From contig CAZRBG010000004.1 of the NCBI GenBank assembly GCA_964598225.1, positions 1 to 64,000 on the forward strand: a stretch of 64,000 bases of DNA, read 5' to 3'. Within the stretch, counting starts at the first letter, position 1. Each line of letters starts with the position of its first letter. Positions 7,201 to 14,083 of this stretch are shown here, piece after piece. The notes beneath the pieces are model-generated. The model saw nothing but the letters and a program-made list of their open reading frames with translations. It did no database searches and was not told where the DNA came from. This stretch comes from SG8-4 sp964598225. GTDB lineage: Bacteria; Planctomycetota; Phycisphaerae; Sedimentisphaerales; Anaerobacaceae. The position numbers and the translations under genes are program-made.

Positions 7201-8440
7201 CTGAGGCCTTGCAAAGTCTTGCAGGGCCTCGTTTTACGTCGTTAAATGCAGATTCCTGAACCGGCTGCAACTCATTGCGAGACGTTTCCGACATTTGCTG
7301 CGTCGGATTTTGCGCCGCCTCATCATCTTGCTTTGTCACTCCCGCCGCTCTCGCGAAATGTTCATCGGTGACTTGCAGGTAATGCTTTCGTGCTACCACT
7401 CTTGAATTGCCAATCCAGGCACAGACAACATGCTCCGGCCAGCGCTCGGCAAGCTCCGTCTCGCGCGTACTTCGCAAATTCTGAAACAACTTCGGCCATG
7501 CTTTCAATCCCGCTTTAGCAATGATACGTTGCAGTTGCGTTCGCAGATTCATGTTGTGCAACCTGTATCGCGTTATGACGTAATCTGTGCCCGCTTCGGC
7601 GTTCTCAAAGACCTCTCGCAGGTACGGCAGCAACTCCGGGAAGATCGGGACGATTCTTGATTCGCCGCCCTCGTGGTGTTCCGTCTTAGGTGAATGAACG
7701 CAGAACCGGCTCTTATCCCAGTCAACATCGGCCCACCGCAGCCGCAAGACCTCAGACGGGCATCTAAGCCCCCCATATCGGCACAGAGCGAAGATCAGCC
7801 GCCACTCGGCACAAGGACACGCCTCAAGCACTTTCCGGGCTTCCTCTCGGCTTATGAAGTACAGCCGCTTGGCATTGCCCCTCACCGCGCCCTTCAATTC
7901 AGAAAATGGATTCTTCGGGATTAGCTCCCGCTTCACCGCCACCTTGAAGAATTGTTTGGCCATCTTGCAACGACGGCGCACGGTATTTTCAGCCAGACCT
8001 TGCCCAAGCAGGTACAGCCGCCACTGGTCCGCTTCACCCGGCGTTATCTCGCGCAGCGGCTTATCCGCTCCGAAGAAATCTATCAGGTTTCGTTTGGTGT
8101 GGCCGTAGAATGTTGCGGTCCCCGCCTTAACGTCTTTCCGCTCTCGAATGTAGCCGGTAATGAACGCGCCCAGATCGGCGCTTGTTCGCGGAGCCACAAG
8201 GCCGACAGCCGCCAGCTTGTCATACATGACTTCATCGAGTCCAGTCAGCCACTTTGTCGTTTCATCATCGAGAACGCCGGTTATTCCCGCCGAAGACATG
8301 ACCAACTGTTCGACCCGGACCTTGACGGCCTCTGCCTGTCGCAACGTAGCCTTGCCCAACCGCAGACTCTTGCGCGTCCCGTCCCCGGCGGTAAAGCCTA
8401 TTCGCTTGCGGCCATTCTTATCTCTTATCACGCTTGCCAT
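7160..8440 (-). CDS. int: Tyrosine recombinase (integrase) with a tRNA-derived C-terminus
   Basis: Catalyses site-specific integration and excision of the element. The 426 residues hold an N-terminal SAM-like DNA-binding region (about 85-170) and a catalytic domain with Arg226 (RYGGLRCPSEVLRLRW), Arg323 (NLRSTRETEL) and the nucleophile Tyr354 (ARKHYLQV). The segment HVVCAWIGNS is the planctomycete-type box. It begins 23 bases inside the preceding regulator gene behind AAGGTG, so the two are translationally linked. The last residues, VGPVGFEPTTNGL, come from the attachment core and the antisense strand of the tRNA. In the circular form the frame would continue into 15662-15859 instead (see the displaced tail), giving 483 residues. 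Confidence 0.95.
   Translation of the reverse strand: MASVIRDKNGRKRIGFTAGDGTRKSLRLGKATLRQAEAVKVRVEQLVMSSAGITGVLDDETTKWLTGLDEVMYDKLAAVGLVAPRTSADLGAFITGYIRERKDVKAGTATFYGHTKRNLIDFFGADKPLREITPGEADQWRLYLLGQGLAENTVRRRCKMAKQFFKVAVKRELIPKNPFSELKGAVRGNAKRLYFISREEARKVLEACPCAEWRLIFALCRYGGLRCPSEVLRLRWADVDWDKSRFCVHSPKTEHHEGGESRIVPIFPELLPYLREVFENAEAGTDYVITRYRLHNMNLRTQLQRIIAKAGLKAWPKLFQNLRSTRETELAERWPEHVVCAWIGNSRVVARKHYLQVTDEHFARAAGVTKQDDEAAQNPTQQMSETSRNELQPVQESAFNDVKRGPARLCKASVGPVGFEPTTNGL
7187..7200. repeat. attL core
   Basis: TCCTACCGGGCCCA, the 3' end of the tRNA, is repeated exactly at 15860-15873. The match extends leftward as GTTCG plus two mismatched bases. The integrase stop codon lies beyond it, inside the tRNA. 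Confidence 0.9.
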
Positions 8441-8657
8441 GTTTCACCTTGCCCTTCTTGGTTATTGTCAGCCCCAGAACCTTCATAAGCGCCGACGCTA
8501 CTTCGGTTCGGGTATCCCTCCAGGTCCCCTTCTCGGTTAGGAAATCGTATATCGTCATGCGTGGTATGCCGTCCTTCTTGAGTATCTCCGATAGCTGATT
8601 AGGATTCAGCTTCAACTCTTTCATGCGTTCGATTATTGCATCCCGTATCATAGTCAT
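8418..8657 (-). CDS. Small XRE-like transcriptional regulator
   Basis: A 79-residue basic protein. IIERMKELKLNPNQLSEIL and the following helix look like a Cro/C1-type helix-turn-helix, with a Lys-rich C-terminus. The frame is open further upstream to 8729, but a strong promoter (8666-8694) ends just before the ATG at 8657, so I take that as the start; Met3 (8651) is the other choice. Transcription would begin at about 8659, so the mRNA would be nearly leaderless. A 16-bp palindrome in the promoter suggests self-repression. The 3' end overlaps integrase. I infer a master repressor or excision regulator of the element. Confidence 0.7.
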   Translation of the reverse strand: MTMIRDAIIERMKELKLNPNQLSEILKKDGIPRMTIYDFLTEKGTWRDTRTEVASALMKVLGLTITKKGKVKHGKRDKR

Positions 8658-8665
8658 ATTCTTAT

Positions 8666-8694
8666 AATATACGACATGTCGTATTAGCGTCAAG
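8666..8694 (-). promoter_or_regulatory. Promoter with palindromic operator for the XRE regulator and integrase
   Basis: On the minus strand: TTGACG (8694-8689), exactly 17 bp, TATATT (8671-8666). The perfect 16-bp palindrome ATACGACATGTCGTAT (8669-8684) fills the spacer and overlaps the -10. This is the geometry of a repressor site that blocks polymerase. Confidence 0.75.
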
Positions 8695-8712
8695 TATAAA
8701 ATCTGAAAGAAT

Positions 8713-8958
8713 CTAACTTTTTTTATCACCGTCCACGCCGTCTCGGGCCTGCCGCCGGAGCCAATCCCTTAACGCATCCACCGGATAGAGGACTACCTTG
8801 CCGCGCCGAACATGAGGCACATAGCCGTCCTCGGTCCATTGCCAAAGCGTCCGCTCGGATATTCCGATTGCCAGTGCAGCTTGCCGCGCCCGCAGTGCCA
8901 GGCACGGAGTTTCCGGTTCGGTTTTCATCATCATGGTTTTCTGCTCGCATCCGATCAT
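8713..8958 (-). CDS. Excisionase-like MerR/HTH_17 DNA-binding protein
   Basis: An 81-residue protein whose second half is a winged helix of the excisionase/MerR type: ALAIGISERTLWQWTEDGYV followed by PHVRRGKVVLYPVDALRDWL. Proteins of this type direct integrases toward excision or bind element promoters. I choose the ATG at 8958 because GAAGGT lies seven bases upstream; the open frame runs to 9024 without a better site. It lies on the same strand, just upstream of the XRE regulator and integrase. A 15-bp palindrome is located 17 bases before the start. Confidence 0.75.
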   Translation of the reverse strand: MIGCEQKTMMMKTEPETPCLALRARQAALAIGISERTLWQWTEDGYVPHVRRGKVVLYPVDALRDWLRRQARDGVDGDKKS

Positions 8959-8974
8959 AGTGATTACCTTCAGT

Positions 8975-8989
8975 GGATATAATATATCC
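8975..8989. promoter_or_regulatory. Palindromic operator upstream of the excisionase-like gene
   Basis: GGATATA-A-TATATCC is a perfect 15-bp palindrome that also contains a -10-like TATATT on the minus strand. It differs from the palindrome at 8669-8684, so a different regulator is likely, perhaps the excisionase-like or AlpA-like protein. Confidence 0.55.
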
Positions 8990-9102
8990 GATTTTTTTAA
9001 GTTTTCTTGATGTCCTTCTTGCATTCTCGTGCTTACAGCTCAGTTTTTTTCGGGATTACATCCGAACACACGATCATAATTTTTACTGTTCATTGACCTC
9101 AT

Positions 9103-9123
9103 AAGGCTAACACAGTTAGCCTT
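9103..9123. repeat. Stem-loop in the leader of the excisionase-like gene
   Basis: AAGGCTAAC-ACA-GTTAGCCTT is a perfect 9-bp stem with a 3-base loop. On the plus strand it is followed by TTCTTAG, a poor terminator tail, and no plus-strand gene precedes it. It may be part of an origin or a regulatory hairpin. Confidence 0.5.
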
Positions 9124-9126
9124 TTC

Positions 9127-9351
9127 TTAGCCTTCCGTCCGATGGTTTAGTCGATGAATTTGTGACGGTTCTGTAACGCTGTGACGGATTTGAGGGGTCG
9201 TTTTAGTAACTTTCCCTATACGCGCGTATGGGGCAAAGTTATGGAATCGGATGTCATTTCCGTCACAACCCTTCTGACGAATCAGAAACGCCGATTTTTT
9301 TGTCACAGAATCGGTATCAGAACGGGATTTTGCCTTGATTTCCACTGCCAT
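9127..9351 (-). CDS. Possible small basic protein of the element
   Basis: A 74-residue frame beginning MAVEIKAKSRSDTDSVTKKS, rich in Lys, Arg and Ser, without a recognised fold. AAGGA lies just before the ATG and suits an in-frame GTG six bases later even better. It overlaps the last 35 bases of the helicase gene on the same strand, which would fit translational coupling. The region also contains the TGTGACGG repeats, so it may instead be non-coding. Low certainty. Confidence 0.35.
   Translation of the reverse strand: MAVEIKAKSRSDTDSVTKKSAFLIRQKGCDGNDIRFHNFAPYARIGKVTKTTPQIRHSVTEPSQIHRLNHRTEG
9161..9267. repeat. TGTGACGG iteron-like repeats (candidate origin)
   Basis: TGTGACGG occurs at 9161-9168 and 9180-9187 in direct orientation, 19 bp apart, and inverted (CCGTCACA) at 9260-9267. 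All lie directly beside the 3' end of the helicase gene. P4-type satellites carry iterons recognised by their own helicase, so this is a candidate replication origin; no experimental support. Confidence 0.4.
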
Positions 9352-10756
9352 TTTCCTTGTGTTTAGGGTTTGAACTCAATGTTATACCGTGCCAACAGCG
9401 CCCGTTGGTCTCGGTGCCAACGGAGTTAACATAGCGTGTCGGTTTTTGTATAATCCCCTTAGCTTCCAACCGCGCATTGAACGCTGCCCGACCGAGCAGA
9501 TACTTTGCTTTTATGCCGACATCTTCACCCCAGCTTTCATAGGCGGCTCTCAAGTCTTTGACGGGGACTATTGCAGTTGGCTCGAAGACACAGACGTCCT
9601 CATAGAACTCTCTCAGGGGGTCCTGGCTTTGCCTGTATTCGTCTGTTGACTGCTCGATGACCTCTGGGACCTTCAGGCCCCGCTCTTGCCATTTCAGGCA
9701 TCCTCGAACGATCCAGGCCAGTATCGCCGGACCTGCGATCTTCGTAGCCCGCAGAGTGGATTTGACCTTCGGATCCCGCTCCTGTTTCGGTATCGTATGT
9801 TCAAACGGCACGCGTAGTATCCTGCGCCAGAGCGCCTCGTCAGTGTCTTTAACCTTCGGCACATCGTTAGCGGCCAGCCATAACTTGAATTGAGGCATGA
9901 AGGTGAATTCCTCTTTGTACAGGAACCTTGCCGAAACAGAATCACCGCCCGTCAACATCTTGACGAGGCCCTCGGCGAGACGCTTACCTTCATCGACCTC
10001 GATCGAAACAACGAACCTGGCCCCGGCAAGTTTGGCAATGTCATTGCGGGGACCGCCGACCTGACTGCGTCGTATGAAGCTCTCGAAGTTGGCCGTCGCT
10101 GCATAATCTCCGAGCGTGGCTTTGATAGTCTCACAAAATGTCGATTTACCGCTGGCGGCCGGACCGTGAATGAAGAACAGCTTTTCTTCGGCTGTACTTC
10201 CGGTTGCGCTGTATCCCACCGCCACTTGCAGGAACTCAAGCATCGACTTATCATTAGCCGTAGCGGTCCTTAGAAAATTGCCCCACAATTTCAATTTAGC
10301 TTTTGGATCATATTGGACCGGCGCCAGCTTTGTTATCATATCGGCGGGGCTGTGCTGGCGTAATGTGCCGGTTTTCAAGTCGATGGTGCCATTGAGACAA
10401 TTTAACAACCACGGATCAGTGTCAAATTGGCCGACGTAGGACGATATCGGCTTAACCGACCTGGCGGCGCTCAACATTGCATTCAGGCGAGCAACACTTT
10501 CAGATTGGTAGCTCCATTCCAGGTAATTACCCCGGTCCTCACGTCCATCGGAATTTTCACCCTCGTGTGCAATACTGCGAGCCGTCTGGACTGCAAGCTG
10601 ATTTGCCTTTTCTATCCCGATCTCGGCGTTCCAACGCTTGTCATCATAATAGAGCCACTTTCCCCAACTCCAGCAATATCTCATTTTCTCGCCGTGCTGA
10701 GTTGCGAAACGCTCACCGTTGCCGGCGTCGGTCAGATGGAAACTGTCTTTCTTCAT
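9317..10756 (-). CDS. P4/D5-type SF3 helicase (DUF5906-like), replication protein
   Basis: Probable replication initiator helicase of the element. The 479-residue product has a D5_N-like N-terminal half (about 20-170, with NCLNGTIDLKTGTLRQHSP) and an SF3 helicase core: Walker A GPAASGKST (198-206), Walker B region VVSIEVDEGKRL (249-260), sensor Asn in LWLAANDVP (about 297) and an arginine-finger region EALWRRILRVPF. The C-terminus (about 390-479) is a winged-helix-like tail. No primase (TOPRIM or AEP) motif is present, so priming must come from the host or helper, unlike P4 alpha. It follows the AlpA-like gene by 21 bases and is probably cotranscribed with it. Confidence 0.88.
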   Translation of the reverse strand: MKKDSFHLTDAGNGERFATQHGEKMRYCWSWGKWLYYDDKRWNAEIGIEKANQLAVQTARSIAHEGENSDGREDRGNYLEWSYQSESVARLNAMLSAARSVKPISSYVGQFDTDPWLLNCLNGTIDLKTGTLRQHSPADMITKLAPVQYDPKAKLKLWGNFLRTATANDKSMLEFLQVAVGYSATGSTAEEKLFFIHGPAASGKSTFCETIKATLGDYAATANFESFIRRSQVGGPRNDIAKLAGARFVVSIEVDEGKRLAEGLVKMLTGGDSVSARFLYKEEFTFMPQFKLWLAANDVPKVKDTDEALWRRILRVPFEHTIPKQERDPKVKSTLRATKIAGPAILAWIVRGCLKWQERGLKVPEVIEQSTDEYRQSQDPLREFYEDVCVFEPTAIVPVKDLRAAYESWGEDVGIKAKYLLGRAAFNARLEAKGIIQKPTRYVNSVGTETNGRCWHGITLSSNPKHKENGSGNQGKIPF

Positions 10757-10777
10757 GTTTAACTATCTCCCCGTCCT

Positions 10778-11014
10778 CTAAGACTCGGCTGCCATTTTCA
10801 TATACTCCCATGTCTCACGGTCCGGACAGGACGCACGAATCCAGGCGTGTATCTCGTCTGAAATCCACCTCACCGAACCTCCGATGCGCACTGGCTTTGG
10901 TAACTTCCCACCGCTATTGAGCCGAAAGACCTGACGCTTGGATAGTGATAGTATTTCTCCAAGAGCCTTTGCTGAAAGTAGCTGGCTGTTTTGATTTGTC
11001 TGTTCGTCTGTCAT
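10778..11014 (-). CDS. AlpA-like helix-turn-helix regulator
   Basis: A 78-residue DNA-binding protein of the AlpA/phage excisionase type. The recognition region runs LSAKALGEILSLSKRQVFRL, and the wing follows as GKLPKPVRIGGSVRWISDEI. In P4-like satellites and gram-negative phage-inducible islands AlpA activates integrase or replication genes. The start has a good ribosome site (AAGGAAAAG). It lies directly upstream of the helicase in the same direction. The 185-base region upstream contains four 10-bp phased repeats. Confidence 0.85.
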   Translation of the reverse strand: MTDEQTNQNSQLLSAKALGEILSLSKRQVFRLNSGGKLPKPVRIGGSVRWISDEIHAWIRASCPDRETWEYMKMAAES

Positions 11015-11150
11015 TTTTCTTTTCCTTTCAAAGAAATCTCATGTCTGTCGATCTCTAACGATGCCAATCATAACATGGGCCTTTGTGTGGAATTGAAATG
11101 ACGAATAAGGGCTTCTGAGGGGCCTATCGATGCAAAATACGAAATTCGTG

Positions 11151-11190
11151 TGTGTAGAAGTGTGTAGAGATGTGGCAAGGCGTGTAATGG
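11151..11190 (+). repeat. Four 10-bp phased repeats upstream of the AlpA-like gene
   Basis: TGTGTAGAAG, TGTGTAGAGA, TGTGGCAAGG and CGTGTAATGG follow each other with exact 10-bp period. The first two are close matches, the last two degenerate. Spacing by one helical turn would place each copy on the same DNA face, as at cooperative protein-binding sites. Confidence 0.45.
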
Positions 11191-11198
11191 AAAAGAAT

Positions 11199-12062
11199 CT
11201 ACTGATTTTCCTGCTGTCTTCTCATGTGCTTTTTCCACTTTTTAAAGAGCACCGCTGCGTGTTTAGGATCGCAGTAATTCCTGCCTGCCTTTTTGATAAC
11301 TGGATAGTTGCTCGCTTTGAGCTTTCGTGCAATGGAATCTGACCTTACTCGTACGAATTTTTGTATCTCAGCACAGGGGACATAGTCTGGAGGAAGTGGC
11401 TTGTCCGCCTGTCTGTCCTTACCGGCCTCAATCTTCGCCCATGCTGTGCGAACCAGAGCCAACCATTGAATTCTATCCGCTGAATTTATGAAATAGAGCC
11501 TAACACTGATATCACGACTTTCTGTCTTTTGACTCCGCCACGGCCAAACCTGGAATTTGGTAAGACAAAAGTCAGATTTATCAGCGTCAGGATCAGTGAG
11601 TAACCAGGTAATCAAACAGATGCGCTGCGAGTCCTCGATACCAACCAAATCAGTGTTACATGATGCTTGTATTTCTCTTACAGCTTCGAGCAAAAGTAAA
11701 GTTTTAGACACTCTGGATACTTCGCTGTTCTTCTCTCGTTTTCGACACTCATCCAGAAGACTTTTGCAGTGGTCATAATAATTTTTCGGATCAGCGACAT
11801 GCTCGGGTACAAGGGGACACTTTAGCTCTACACTCAATTTCAACAACTCTATTTGCTTTGGCAGTTGTTCGTCAGGAAGACTGAAGCGAGCTTCTTGCAT
11901 TCCACGGTAGGTCTCTTCTTTATCCTTCCAGTACCGATCCTGATCGTGATACTGATCCAGCCATTCGCCCGACTGTTGATACTCTTTGGGATGTGCCTTA
12001 ATATCAGCGGCTATCTTGTGAAACAGTGCTAAATCTTCCTCTGTGAATTCCCAATATTCCAT
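11199..12062 (-). CDS. Hypothetical protein with C-terminal DNA-binding-like region
   Basis: A 287-residue soluble protein of unknown family. The N-terminal half is acidic and helical (MEYWEFTEEDLALFHKIAAD). The last 60 residues (EIQKFVRVRSDSIARKLKAS, then NYPVIKKAGRNYCDPKHAA) look like a helix-turn-helix with a basic tail KKWKKHMRR. It heads the minus-strand run that continues with the AlpA-like protein and helicase, so a role in control or replication of the element is plausible. No membrane segments. The ribosome site before the ATG is weak (GAAAG). Confidence 0.6.
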   Translation of the reverse strand: MEYWEFTEEDLALFHKIAADIKAHPKEYQQSGEWLDQYHDQDRYWKDKEETYRGMQEARFSLPDEQLPKQIELLKLSVELKCPLVPEHVADPKNYYDHCKSLLDECRKREKNSEVSRVSKTLLLLEAVREIQASCNTDLVGIEDSQRICLITWLLTDPDADKSDFCLTKFQVWPWRSQKTESRDISVRLYFINSADRIQWLALVRTAWAKIEAGKDRQADKPLPPDYVPCAEIQKFVRVRSDSIARKLKASNYPVIKKAGRNYCDPKHAAVLFKKWKKHMRRQQENQ

Positions 12063-12225
12063 TACTATGCTTTCATTCTTTCAGTGCCAGTGTCTGTCCA
12101 ATTTTCAGCCCTTTTCAGTATAAACAATTTTGCACATTTTTAGCATAAATGGCAACCTTTGTCTTTACTTGGCGAGAGGATTATTGTATATGGAAAGAGG
12201 TAAGTCAGACTGAAAGAAATCGATT

Positions 12226-12924
12226 ATGAGCTTTCTTAATAGACTGTTTGGTCCTTTCGGTGAAGTCAAACCCTTTAAGGTACCTCCTAATCCATCGGAC
12301 TTTGTGGCACAGCTTTCACGTCGTAAGTTCTGGTGTGATATAGACGCTTCACTTCTCCATGAAATTGTGCAGAATGCGAATAGAGAACTGGCTAACCTTG
12401 CGGTGACTGCGAATGGGGAAATGGAACTTCTCAAGAACTTTGTTGCTGTTTCAGAGGGCTTTCACTTAGTCGAGCGCAGTTTCGTAAAGATTAGTAGCGA
12501 CAATCCTTTAGAATCGCCATTGTCTCTCTTTGCTAATGCCCTGTACCTGACGGGTTCACACCTCTGCCAGCAGTATATCCAGGATCCCTCACAGCAGAAG
12601 CAGCCCAATTTAATGTTCGCAGAGACTGCATTCATCTCAGCAATTCTTTGCGACCGCTTTTTCCTTTTAGCATATTACGGTTTGGCCCATCTTTTTGGCG
12701 AACTCGCGGTCGATAAGTCTCTGGCTTTGAAGTGGTGTCAAAAGTACAAAGACGCCGAAGCTGAGCTTCTTGCAACCCCCGACGAGAAATTAAGCTACCT
12801 TCAGAAGGCCGGTAAGGAGGGCGTCTTAGACCCAAGCACAATGCGAAGCGTAGACCCATCTGTTACTACTGTGCCGCCGCCAATGAGAGAAGTAATTGAA
12901 GAGCTTGAGCAACGCCTTCGTTAG
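12226..12924 (+). CDS. Hypothetical protein of the element
   Basis: A 232-residue, mostly helical protein beginning MSFLNRLFGPFGEVKPFKVP. I do not recognise the family. The middle (about 110-185: YLTGSHLCQQYIQDPSQQ, ICDRFFLLAYYGLAHLF) has the alternating helix look of tetratricopeptide-type proteins, and the C-terminus carries a Pro-rich stretch before EVIEELEQRLR. It is divergent from the gene at 12062 across a 163-base gap and ends convergent with the 79-residue gene, overlapping it by 59 bases. A terminator follows at 12962-12989. It is A+T-rich compared with the host. Confidence 0.6.
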   Translation: MSFLNRLFGPFGEVKPFKVPPNPSDFVAQLSRRKFWCDIDASLLHEIVQNANRELANLAVTANGEMELLKNFVAVSEGFHLVERSFVKISSDNPLESPLSLFANALYLTGSHLCQQYIQDPSQQKQPNLMFAETAFISAILCDRFFLLAYYGLAHLFGELAVDKSLALKWCQKYKDAEAELLATPDEKLSYLQKAGKEGVLDPSTMRSVDPSVTTVPPPMREVIEELEQRLR

Positions 12925-13105
12925 GAATCATTATTGCTTCGTTTCCATGTTCATGTTGTTGAGCCGCTGTTAGCCCGGCGGCTTTTTTTGTTTTCATGGC
13001 TTCGATCCTGTCAATGGCCGAATCGTAATTTAACAGGAGGTCATTGACCTGGATCGCAATTCCTCGCAGGAAGTCTTGATATGATTCATTTTTTGAAGTG
13101 TCCAT
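12866..13105 (-). CDS. Small hypothetical protein, antisense to the 3' end of its neighbour
   Basis: A 79-residue helical protein (SYQDFLRGIAIQVNDLLLNY, then SAIDRIEAMKTKKAAGLTAA). The start is well supported by AGGTG five bases upstream, and that ribosome site forms one arm of a perfect inverted repeat (13108-13159). The last 59 bases overlap the end of the preceding plus-strand gene, and the terminator of that gene is encoded within this CDS. Family unknown. Confidence 0.55.
   Translation of the reverse strand: MDTSKNESYQDFLRGIAIQVNDLLLNYDSAIDRIEAMKTKKAAGLTAAQQHEHGNEAIMIPNEGVAQALQLLLSLAAAQ
12962..12989 (+). terminator. Rho-independent terminator after the 232-residue hypothetical gene
   Basis: AGCCGC (12962-12967) pairs with GCGGCT (12978-12983), 10-base loop, followed by a run of seven T residues ending at 12989. 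It lies inside the antisense 79-residue gene. Confidence 0.6.
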
Positions 13106-13107
13106 AT

Positions 13108-13159
13108 TTCACCTGTCCTTCTCGGTCCGGTTTGAACAACGGTCGGCTGGACAGGTGAA
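13108..13159. promoter_or_regulatory. 11-bp inverted repeat covering a ribosome binding site
   Basis: TTCACCTGTCC (13108-13118) and GGACAGGTGAA (13149-13159) are perfect inverted copies separated by 30 bases. In the minus-strand transcript of the 79-residue gene the proximal arm contains the AGGTG ribosome site, so folding would hide it. It could equally be a two-site operator. Confidence 0.5.
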
Positions 13160-13269
13160 TAGTAGCCTTACCGCCGCTCAAACCGCTTGACCGGTAGCTG
13201 GCCGGCCGTCCCGATAGCTATACTCACCACAATTTTAGAGGAAAAGGTATTTCTGGCAACACATAATCC

Positions 13270-13298
13270 TTGATTGCGAACAATACTGTTTATATAAT
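13270..13298 (+). promoter_or_regulatory. Sigma-70-like promoter of the lipoprotein gene
   Basis: TTGATT (13270-13275), exactly 17 bp, TATAAT (13293-13298), 33 bases before the lipoprotein start at 13332. The consensus -10 suggests the cargo genes are expressed from the integrated element. Confidence 0.6.
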
Positions 13299-13331
13299 TA
13301 ACGGATAGAGGTTTTTTTGAGGGAGCCAAAG

Positions 13332-14006
13332 ATGAAGAAATACCTTTACTCATTCTTGCTTCTGTTTGTTGTAGGCTGCGGAGATGGGTATTCCGGATAT
13401 TCTAATTATACCCCTTATACAAGTTTATCTTCACACCGTAAAAGGACAACCGGTACAAGTAACCTTACTCATGACTACAAGGATTCTCCAGTCTTAGATG
13501 TAAATGACCCTCTTGCTAAACTTGATTTTGAGAGAAGGGCAAGAGAATATCTTACTGGCGTGGCCAATGACTTGAAAGAAGTCAAAGTTAAGGCAGAAAA
13601 TGCTGCTGAGAAGATAGAAGCAGTGATCGACGTTGTGGATTCTGGTTTTGATTCTTTTGGCTTACATGGAACACGTTATGTTGGCTCGGCTTTGGTTTTT
13701 AAGCGTGAATCCAATTTTGGCGCCTTGGATTATTTTGAATTCCCTGAATTCAAGCATTCTGCTCCTACCAAACCACAAAAACCACTATTCTTAGATGATG
13801 AATTTGCGGTTTACGCCTATAATTTAAGTGTTAAGCAGTACAACCGAGAGGTGGCTGATTTTATGGCGACTGCTGAAGACTACGTAGAAGACGCACAACA
13901 TTATATAACAAACTGCAAGAATGATTCTGAAGAGATTCGCGAAAAGGGTCTAAGTCTATCAAGACACATGGAATCATTAGGAATGTTTTCTCTGGTTGAC
14001 TTGTAA
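13332..14006 (+). CDS. Lipoprotein of unknown function (island cargo)
   Basis: A 224-residue lipoprotein: signal MKKYLYSFLLLFVVGCGDG with lipobox VVGC, then a Tyr/Ser-rich linker (SGYSNYTPYTSL). The rest is helical: a coiled-coil-like stretch (about 60-95, VANDLKEVKVKAENAAEKIE) and another near the end. The ATG at 13332 is preceded by GAGGGAG; an in-frame start 15 bases upstream lacks a site. It has its own promoter, is A+T-rich, and lies inside the element next to the lectin-like gene, facing the same way. Function is unknown; surface exposure after export is inferred. Confidence 0.65.
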   Translation: MKKYLYSFLLLFVVGCGDGYSGYSNYTPYTSLSSHRKRTTGTSNLTHDYKDSPVLDVNDPLAKLDFERRAREYLTGVANDLKEVKVKAENAAEKIEAVIDVVDSGFDSFGLHGTRYVGSALVFKRESNFGALDYFEFPEFKHSAPTKPQKPLFLDDEFAVYAYNLSVKQYNREVADFMATAEDYVEDAQHYITNCKNDSEEIREKGLSLSRHMESLGMFSLVDL

Positions 14007-14083
14007 TGGTTTTGTGAATCTGAGAGTCTAATTGACAATCATGCTTATACTGTAATTGAGAACTTCTTTGGAGGAGTTGAAAG

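Noticed and set aside
11151..11190. Short plus-strand protein frame at 11130-11342
   Set aside because: It has no ribosome site and overlaps the end of the minus-strand gene; the phased repeats explain the composition.
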